DNA from: Paragorgia papillata
Lineage: Eukaryota; Cnidaria; Anthozoa; Scleralcyonacea; Coralliidae
Length of the DNA: 64,000 bases
NCBI GenBank assembly: GCA_035771165.1
Contig: JAWNZC010000421.1
Coordinates: forward strand, 473,001 to 537,000
Direction: 5' to 3'
The notes below the pieces were generated by a model. It saw only the letters and a list, made by a program, of their open reading frames with translations. It searched no databases and was not told the origin of the DNA. A program made the translations under genes and the position numbers. This document shows, piece after piece, positions 51,061-64,000 of this stretch. The stretch's first letter is position 1. Each line of letters opens with the position of its first letter.

Positions 51061-51435
51061 TTAAAGCGCCGCACAGACGACCAAGTTTTCCTTGACAAGT
51101 TTTTCCTTGACAAGTTTTATTTGCTCGTGTGTACGACACAAATTGACAAGTTTTTCCTTGACAAGGAGCCTTGTTCAAAAGCTGGTCATGCCAGCTTTTG
51201 AACAAGGAAAATTGTTCGTGTGTATAGTCATCAAGGAAAACTTGACAAGATCATCATCTCCGAAGCTTATTACGCGACCATTGCCGTCAAGGAAAACTTG
51301 TCCAACCGTACACACGAGCAATTATAACTTGTCAAAGAAAATGTTTGGGGAAAAAATTGTTCATCGTACACACGAGCAAGGAAAGCTACCAAGGAACTTG
51401 TCAAGGAAAACTTGGTCATCTGTGCGGGGCTTTAA
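51061..51435. mobile_element. TTAA-flanked MITE with CTTGACAAG internal repeats
   Basis: Left TTAAAGCGCCGCACAGACG and right CATCTGTGCGGGGCTTTAA. The interior repeats TTCCTTGACAAGTTTT and its complement about eight times and has a central AAAGCTGGTCATGCCAGCTTT-type hairpin. 375 bp. Confidence 0.85.
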
Positions 51436-52889
51436 GGATGGACAATTGTTCTGCTTTTTCGTAAAATGTTTACAATTTCGAAAGGTTTTACGCTTTTCAA
51501 TTTGTTTGGCTTTAACTCCAATCTCGATATGTAATTGCTTTAAAAATATATTAACTATAGAGCAAATTATAATTGTTAATCTTTAACGAGACCTTTACTT
51601 TAAATATACAAGAATTAAATTAATTCATTGCGAGAATGCGAGCTTTTGTTGGCACGGAAAGATGTGTTGTGTGTTAGAAGTAATTATTTGAAAAACGAGA
51701 GCGAGGGTTTCGAAAACACGCGTTCTCATCTATTGTTTTGTCGTGTTTGTATATCCCGTTCACGTTCTTTGCACTAGTCGTTCCCTCGAGTTTCAATTCC
51801 CTCACGTGGTGCAACTCACCGTTTCTAATTGGACAAATAGCTTATGAATTACGCGTTATTATGCGTTTCAGGTCGGCGAGGAGCCTTACATTGGTGTCAT
51901 TTCAAGGTGAAGGAAAAACAAGCGATGATGAACTTGCATTGTTTGACAATTGGAAAGCGCACCATATAGCCAGTGATCCAAACCAAGGCTAATTTAGAGA
52001 AGGTGTTTGGAACTTTGGACAGCCGATGAAAGTCTTCAAGATTGCGAATTGCAAGAACGTGAAATACATTAGATGATCATAGTTGAATTAATTCCTGTAG
52101 CTAATTTAATGTTGAAGGCGGGAATGACTTATTGTCTTGTATGAAATTCAGTATAAATTAACCATGATATTGAAATGAAGAAATGAAGAATTAGAGATGG
52201 AGAACGTGAAATGTTATGAAGTGGTCGTATATATCATCAGACGATTTTATTCGTCAAGTGAGAAGCTTTGGGAGGCGAAGGGTTGACTGGGCATATCTAC
52301 CCATCTCTCGTAACACTTTACTTACCCTGCAAGCAGGGCCTTTTCCTTATTTCGTCGCTGGAGAGAGGAAGAAAAGAAGGCTCTGCTCTTCCAAGATTTA
52401 GGACGAAGTAACCGGTTCTTGTTTTGTTTTCTGCTCTGATTTGGACATTTGGACTGCAAGCAACAGACATGCATGCGCAATGGAAACCAGTCACGAATAC
52501 AGCAGAGCCTTCTTTTCTTCCTCTATCAGCGAAGACAAAAGGAAAAGAAGGCTCTGCTCGCAGGGTACACTTTACCTCTCAAACCAGTCCCTTGGTATAA
52601 TCGTTATTTTACTCTGTCTAACGCTACTTCAGACGCTGCGCGCCCTTGCAAAATCTTCAATTATACTCGTCAAATGAGAACCTCTACTAGGCAAAGGGTT
52701 AACTGGGCTTTCTCTGCCCATCTCGCGGCTAAAAACAACCGCTTTGTCATTTCGGACTCAGACGTAAACGTAAAATTTGTTTTCTTTTAATACAATAATT
52801 ACTTCAGCCAAAAGTAGAACATCACAGGGTAGATCAAAGGCCTATTTTGAAAACGTTCATCTGCAAATCAACCTTCTGCAATATGGTTT

Positions 52890-58774
<5,885 letters not shown>

Positions 58775-59554
58775 TTTGAAGCTGCTTTTTCCTTCTTCAG
58801 CTCTCTACCAAAGACTTTCACGCTGGAGAGAAATCACGGCTTGCACGTGAAACCTTTAGTGCGCATGTCAGACAGGGGTGAAAGTCCTCGAGAAACTTGC
58901 GTGACGTCTCGCGAGACTAAGTGAGCTACTCGAAATACTATTGGTCGAGCGAATTGTCTCGTAGTCTCGCGTGGATAATCTCGCGTGGAATTACTGTTTA
59001 CTTTTTGGTGATATTTACTTCCGGTTTAAATTAACAGTTTCAAGTTTTTTGGTGCACCAGAACACTATTACATGATTTATCGGTTTCTGGTAATTTTTCC
59101 GCATTGTACTTATTTTATACAAGAAGTTGTGAATATTTGCTAAGTTGGCAACGAGTTAGAAAGAATTTAAAACAAGAACAACGACAAAAAAAAAACTCCA
59201 ACGAAATATTGATAAAATTTTGAAGATCGAACGGTTTTTGCTTTGGAAATCAGTATATTACAGTTTTTTATTTCGACTGTTAGTCAACAATTAACAAGCT
59301 TTCATTGGCTAGTTTGAAAAATAAATTAATAAACTGAAAATTGTTTTAAGACAGTTAAATTAGATTACGTAATTTTCAGAGATAAAAATATCGATTGCAC
59401 CATAGAAAGGCAAGATTCATTGCCATACTCCCCAACTATATATAAAAGTAAAACATTGCACCAAGATTTAAAACAGTGTTCTTAGATCGCTGGTATTTCA
59501 TCTGCACATCTCGCCAAAAGGAACTTTTTATACACTTGTCAAATTACTTGTTAC
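58775..59554. promoter_or_regulatory. Bidirectional promoter region with TCTCGCGAGA palindrome
   Basis: 780 bp between the divergent ATP5F1A and CCCH/MJ1316 genes. TCTCGCGAGA at 58907-58916 lies 133 bp upstream of the ATP5F1A ATG. Further TCTCGCG half-sites occur at ~58964 and ~58979, and an inverted CCAAT box (ATTGG) at 58939-58943. In vertebrates TCTCGCGAGA is a strong promoter element of housekeeping genes, bound by BANP. Binding here is inference. Confidence 0.65.
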
Positions 59555-60644
59555 ATGGCCTCGAAAGAATCAGAAAATTCAGAAAGTATTGGTGAAATTA
59601 ATACTATGTCCCAGGTTCAGTCAGAAACATTTGGTTTTACGGTGTATTTCAAAACGTCAGGTACGGTATGGTAATGTAATGTGGAATGTAATGCAATGTA
59701 TTGTAATGTGTAAAGTATTAAAAATATGTAATGTAATAAGTGTGATGTAATGTAATGTGTAATGTATTAAGTGTAATGTGTAGTGTAATGTAATGTGCAA
59801 TGTAGTGTAATGTAATGTGTAATGTAGTGTAATGTGATGTGATGAAATAGTTCAACCATACCAAATATTTTTTGTTTTAGAAAATAACCCAAAAGAACTT
59901 TCAGAAGTTATAGTCATGACCAATGAGAACAACAGACTTGAATTTTTGGAAGATCACTTGAGAAATAGAAAACTAAACTGTGAAGGTGATGTGATGGCTA
60001 AAAGCTTGATTGAAGAAAGTGAAATAATTTTCAAGGAACAGAAAATCAACTCAGATCCAAACAAAAGCAATACAATTATTGATGAAAATGAAGAGCTAAT
60101 TCACAACCCTGAAATTGTTTGTAAGTTTTTCCTGAAAGGCACATGTAGATTTGGTGATAAATGTTTCAATACCCACGTTGGGCTGGCACCAAATGACACT
60201 GATGATGCCGGTGATGTAAAGTCAATACCTGATACCCCTACCAGGGAAAACACATCTTTGAAAACGAGCAAAAACTGTGAAATTGTCAACTGTACGAAAT
60301 CCAAAAAGAAAGCACCCATGAAAACAGCCACAGATGTCATCAATCGAATACAATGGGATGAAAAACTCAACCCCGAAGACTTCACAGTAGGTTATCTGGA
60401 TAGATTTCTGGGAGTCATTGAAAACTCCTTTTCTTCTTTCAATTGGGAAGATATAACATCAGTGGACCAAACCATTTTGGCAATTCCTCGTCATCGGATC
60501 CAATACTTCAAATACCATGATGACATTGTGTGGGATAAGAATAAGCGATTAGATTGTGTTTTTGGTTCAACTGGGTCAGGACTAACCATTTTGGACATAA
60601 TTTACCAAAATGACCAAAAAGAGAACAGTCTAGAAAATAACTGA
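59555..60644 (+). CDS. CCCH zinc finger + MJ1316-domain protein (LENG9-like)
   Basis: Exons 59555-59660 and 59881-60644, phase 1, 289 residues. Residues ~115-137 form a CCCH finger of spacing C-x7-C-x5-C-x3-H (CKFFLKGTCRFGDKCFNTH). Residues ~181-270 are an MJ1316 (former DUF504) domain: TATDVINRIQWDEKLNPEDF, TVGYLDRFLGVIE and AIPRHRIQYFKYHDDIVWD. This is the arrangement of vertebrate LENG9, which in addition has a C-terminal AKAP7-type phosphoesterase-like domain; that is absent here. MJ1316 domains occur in proteins linked to RNA end processing or recognition, so an RNA role is likely but unproven. Start at ATG 59555 in exon 1 (MASKESENS). The intron holds a TGTAATG microsatellite. Confidence 0.85.
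59664..59852. repeat. (TAATG/TGTAATG)n degenerate tract
   Basis: GTAATGTAATGTG-type units filling the 220-bp intron of the CCCH/MJ1316 gene. Confidence 0.9.
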
Positions 60645-61371
60645 TATATGTCACCTTTGAACTTAATAATTTCATAAGTGCATGAAAATGTAGAACAGTC
60701 ATCTTTATTTAATTTGAGTACAGTGTAGTGTACATGTATTGTACATAATTTTTTTAATTACATTACGTTTCAGTCATACTGACAGTACCTAAGTTCAGAT
60801 TCTAGCCATTGCAGTTCTCAGCACATACCCAGAAAATAAGTACTAATCATTGATTACGAAGGCCTTCTCAGTAAATTTGCTCTTCAATTTGTTGAACTTA
60901 CTGCATTCACATCAAGAAAAACCTCTTTCACCACCTGTAAATTGTTCACATAACTACTGTACTGTCAGAGTGTACTCTGGCTTTTTACAGAAGATTTTGT
61001 TTGTCAAGGGTAGCTTATTTTTGTTGCAATTCACAAGACCAAAGGTTCATGAGTCTGAAGGTTCGCTATAAAGCCTAAGCTGAAGGTTTACTAGTCCAAA
61101 ATAAATTCTAAGCATGTGAACCTTTCAATTGGTGAACCTTTATAATAGCACTACCACACCTCACTTTATTCTAATTTCATGCAGGTTTATGCATAACAAT
61201 CCATTCCCGGTTTTACATTATTTTTATCCCATTCATAATTTAGCCTAACTACTACAATAAATAGCAAGCTACTATTCTGAACCTTCATTTTCTGTGGTAA
61301 TACCATAGATAAATACTATGCCTTGAATCCTACTGACACAGCACAGTGCCAAGCCTTTCCTCCACACAAAT
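60645..61371. other. Convergent 3' flanks
   Basis: Tail-to-tail interval between the CCCH/MJ1316 gene and CCDC124. A weak tandem of GAAGGTT-CACTAG-like units lies at 61035-61145. No gene recognised. Confidence 0.5.
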
Positions 61372-63206
61372 TCACTTTTTATTGTACACCACAAAATTTT
61401 GATTCAGTGGGTTGTCTGGGGATTTCAACCATTCTTTTCGGAGAATTTGTTTAACTTGTGACAATCTCATATTTGGGTTTTCAGCTTTTAGTACTGGTAA
61501 TCTTTCTTCTTCAAATTGTGCAAATGCAGCTTTCAACCTTCTCTCTGGATGCGACTCGTGTTTATCATCAACATTCAACACAGAGATGGCTTCTTCAACA
61601 TTTCGTGCTTCAACACCACCTTCTGTTGCCAAATGTTCTGCAACTACCTGGTTTATATTTTCCTCAAGCAGCTCAGTATCAAGGGTGACATTTTGTTTTG
61701 CTAGTTTGCTTGAAGCAATTTTTCGTTTCTCTGCCTCCTTTTCCTGTGTGAGAGCAATCTCGGACCTTGTCACTTTTGCTGAAGCCATTGAAGATTTTCC
61801 TTTAATTTTTGACTCTTCTTCTTCCAAAAGTTCCCTTGCAGCTCGTTTTTTGTCAAGTTGTTCCAATCTCTTTTTCTCCTTGTCGTCCTAAAGAAATTAT
61901 GTAATTTCCAGTTAAAGTAAGCTGGATTCTTCCAAATTTTGGAGCCTTATGGGACAGCTACTTACAGACGCAGTTGCTTCTTTAGTGTCAAAAATATGTT
62001 GACAACTTTATGCTGACATGGACCATTAACCCATTGCTGCTTGAGACAGCCAAAAACCACCCCTGTATTGTTTTATTTTGTCTGACAACAATGGGTTGAA
62101 GCAGTTACTTTTAGAGAGCAGTGAAAGGTGGCAACTTTTGAGGAGCAGCTACTTCCAGGTTTATCTTGCATCTTGGAAAAAGGTGGTCACCTCCTTTTAC
62201 AGGATGGGGGTGTTTATATGATATTGTGATCTGAGTTGGAATTGGGAAGGAATGAGTGATGACAGTAAAAGCAGATGTGAAAGAGACTAGGAAGTGGAGA
62301 GCAAAAACTTCGAATCCCGAAGTCTGCCCACTCTCAAGTCTACCCCAGTCCCTTCTTTAATCTGCAAGTAGACCTCCCTTTTATATGGACGGTAATGCAC
62401 GAATCAGTGTTAAGCCCGAGGGAGGGGGGGAGGCTGGGCAAAGGTGGGGGATTTGGTAAACATCTGTATCCTCACCCTACGGCATTTGCTCTTGAATCGT
62501 GACCCTGGGATGGGGGCATTTAAATATTTCGAAAGGAAATTTTCACATGTTCCTAGGCAGAGGGGCAATTAGCCTGGTACCCTGGCCCAATCAAAGAATA
62601 TGGGCCAGGTAACCACTAAAGACTTCTGCTTTCCTATTGGTTGAAATTTCACGCGTTTTTAGTGGCTATGAGTAAAACTGCAATCGTCATAAGTGGATTT
62701 AGCCCTGATGATGCAAGAATGAGATTAGTGGTTACCTGGCCCATATTTATTTTGAAATTGGGCCAGGGTACCAGACTAAGGGGCAATTTGCCTACATTTG
62801 ATCATAATTCTCGGCCCCAGGGTCGCGCTTTTGAACACTTCATTTAAAAAAATTCAAATCCCCCAGCTTTTGCCCGGTCTCCCCCCCCCCCCCCCCCACC
62901 CCCCTCGGGCTTAATAACACTGATTCGTGCATATTGGACCCTCATCAATAATATATATCTAAATATTTTAAAAAGTAATAACGTATATTTAGTAGTAATC
63001 ATTACGACTAAAATATTCAATAAAATAAGCCGACGAACTTTTCGTTCTTTCTTTTTCGCAGCATTCTTGTCACCAGACTCCCAGCTTTCCCAATATTTGT
63101 CCTCGTCTTGTTTTTCCTTCTTCTCTTTCTCCGCGGTCTTCCCCTCGGCTTTGCGTGCTCTGGCTGTCTCAGCTTTCGAGTTTGTCCCTTGGAATTTTTT
63201 AGGCAT
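61372..63206 (-). CDS. CCDC124: Coiled-coil domain-containing protein 124 (Lso2 homologue)
   Basis: Exons 63206-63039 and 61887-61372, phase 0, 227 residues (human 223). The N-terminus MPKKFQGTNSKAETARARKA is the conserved ribosome-binding segment. KYWE follows near 38, then a basic coiled coil (EKKRLEQLDKKRAARELLEE), the ARNVEEAISVLNV segment and the C-terminal signature ENPNMRLSQVKQILRKEWLK, SPDNPLNQNF. CCDC124/Lso2 binds idle 80S ribosomes across the tRNA and mRNA sites and aids recovery of translation; CCDC124 is also reported at the midbody. The exon 1 donor is GTTCGT, a weak but otherwise standard GT donor also used by IQGAP exon 15. Confidence 0.93.
62026..62099. mobile_element. Short family E relic
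   Basis: TTAACCCATTGCTGC at the left and ACAACAATGGGTT at the right, inverted; 74 bp. Deleted interior copy in the CCDC124 intron. Confidence 0.5.
62570..62778. mobile_element. MITE with 9-bp target duplication
   Basis: TIRs TAGCCTGGTACCCTGGCCCA and TGGGCCAGGGTACCAGACTA, extending ~50 bp to GGTAACCACTAA / TTAGTGGTTACC. Flanked by AGGGGCAAT on both sides (62561-62569, 62779-62787). A 9-bp duplication suggests a Mutator-like source. CCDC124 intron. Confidence 0.85.
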
Positions 63207-64000
63207 AGTTTGGAAAAACAAACTTACTGAATGAAAGCACTTTGGTTAAAACCGTTTATAGAGTTTCATACTTCACCAAATTACAAAGCAGCCATCTTGT
63301 TTTTCAGCTTCGGTATTCACCGAAGATGTACCGACGTTTATACGATGTACGACGACAACTTACCGAGAAAAGTATAAATTCTTTTAGAATATATAAAATA
63401 TTGAGTAATTAATTAATTTGTTTTGCTTTCTACTTTATTATCGTTACATTTTGAATACGTAATATTATATTATATCATTAGGTTACTTTTGTAACGATCC
63501 AAGTTGATAAGGCCTGGGGAGGAGGGGGAAATACCAAAAAAAAATTCGTGCACAGGAAAAGTGGAGGGGGGGAAATTCATGCACAACAAATCAATAGGAA
63601 GAAAATATCGAGCAAGCTATATTAACAGAGTTCGGTTGTTCAAATTCTGGATAACATATTGGTGAATGGTGGATAAGTCCTATCCATTGCTATGGACCCT
63701 TTTTAATTTTAATAAGTGCAGAGTACATAATTTCCAAGGGTCTATATTTCTGTGTTTTTGTAGATTTTCTTGCACCATGCACTGTATTCTCTACAGGGCC
63801 TTTTTTAACATACAAGCTGGGGGACCAAGGCCCCCCTGCAGTCCCCCTTGAGCAAATCAGTAGTCAGTAGAGCGAGACATGGATGATTTTTTTATTGCTT
63901 CCGAAGTGTCAGTTTTATTTAAAAGCAAAACGTAATGCAAATTAAGGCTCGAGTTAAGGCCATATATTGCCATATATTTAAAACAGCTTATCATCTACGG
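63207..64000. other. 5' flank of CCDC124; nothing else recognised
   Basis: 63207-63330 probably contains the CCDC124 promoter and 5' UTR. Bases 63510-63590 hold two purine-rich GGAGGGGG motifs each near TTCGTGCACA/TTCATGCACA, a short duplicated segment. No exon, RNA gene or full element seen to the window end. Confidence 0.5.

Larger units (their letters stand above)
50105..52889. other. Intergenic region between BORCS8-like and ATP synthase alpha genes
   Basis: Tail-to-tail interval. Holds a family B fragment (50610-50720), a TTAA MITE (51061-51435) and a repetitive block at 52210-52790. In that block CGTCAAGTGAGAAGC...GGTTGACTGGGC recurs as CGTCAAATGAGAACC...GGTTAACTGGGC, and AAAGAAGGCTCTGCTC occurs twice. 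Short frames there have no recognised homology. Confidence 0.5.

Noticed and set aside
52216..52790. Possible retroelement coding relic
   Set aside because: Internal direct and inverted repeats are visible, but no reverse transcriptase, integrase or gag motif could be recognised, so no element type was assigned.

Overview
This is an AT-rich, intron-rich metazoan nuclear window. There are no operons or bacterial-type signals; every multi-exon gene uses GT-AG introns whose phases I checked exon by exon. The gene content (IQGAP, LRRC74A-like, FAM81, an SR splicing factor, a PARP14-like enzyme, BORCS8, mitochondrial ATP synthase alpha, a CCCH/MJ1316-domain protein, CCDC124), together with dense tRNA-derived SINEs, fold-back MITEs and 4-5-mer microsatellites, fits a marine invertebrate. 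I favour a cnidarian, probably an anthozoan, with low confidence because no diagnostic marker gene is present.

Layout. (1) 473-19751, minus: the N-terminal ~634 residues of an IQGAP-family scaffold in 18 exons; the rest lies beyond base 1. Its largest intron (1440-12484) holds a complete same-strand LRRC74A-like LRR/EF-hand gene (4224-7650) and a thicket of repeats. (2) 21558-22673, plus: an intronless FAM81-like coiled-coil gene, divergent from IQGAP. (3) 22700-27300: nested terminal-inverted-repeat elements, including a three-level stack and a hAT-type element with an 8-bp target duplication. (4) 27323-28423, minus: an intronless two-RRM SR splicing factor. (5) 29524-46730: a head-to-head pair of ADP-ribose genes, a small macrodomain protein (minus) and a PARP14-like ADP-ribosyltransferase with RRM-like modules, KH-like repeats and two macrodomains (plus). 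(6) 48115-50104, plus: BORCS8-like subunit of the lysosome-positioning BORC complex. (7) 52890-58774, minus: the complete 11-exon ATP synthase alpha subunit, sharing a ~780-bp head-to-head promoter region with (8) 59555-60644, plus: a CCCH zinc finger + MJ1316-domain protein. A TCTCGCGAGA palindrome lies just upstream of the ATP synthase gene. (9) 61372-63206, minus: CCDC124.

The most notable points are the ADP-ribose gene pair, the nested same-strand gene in IQGAP, the repeat-equals-exon architecture of IQGAP, stop-free microsatellite introns that keep the frame open at three genes, a head-to-head tRNA-type fold-back SINE family, a MITE inserted at TTAA inside one of those SINEs (the empty site is visible in other copies), and a broken duplicate of an ATP synthase exon. 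I found no unequivocally new molecular system. The PARP/macrodomain pair is the best candidate for functional novelty.

Coordinates of splice sites were read by eye and confirmed by phase arithmetic; UTRs were not determined.
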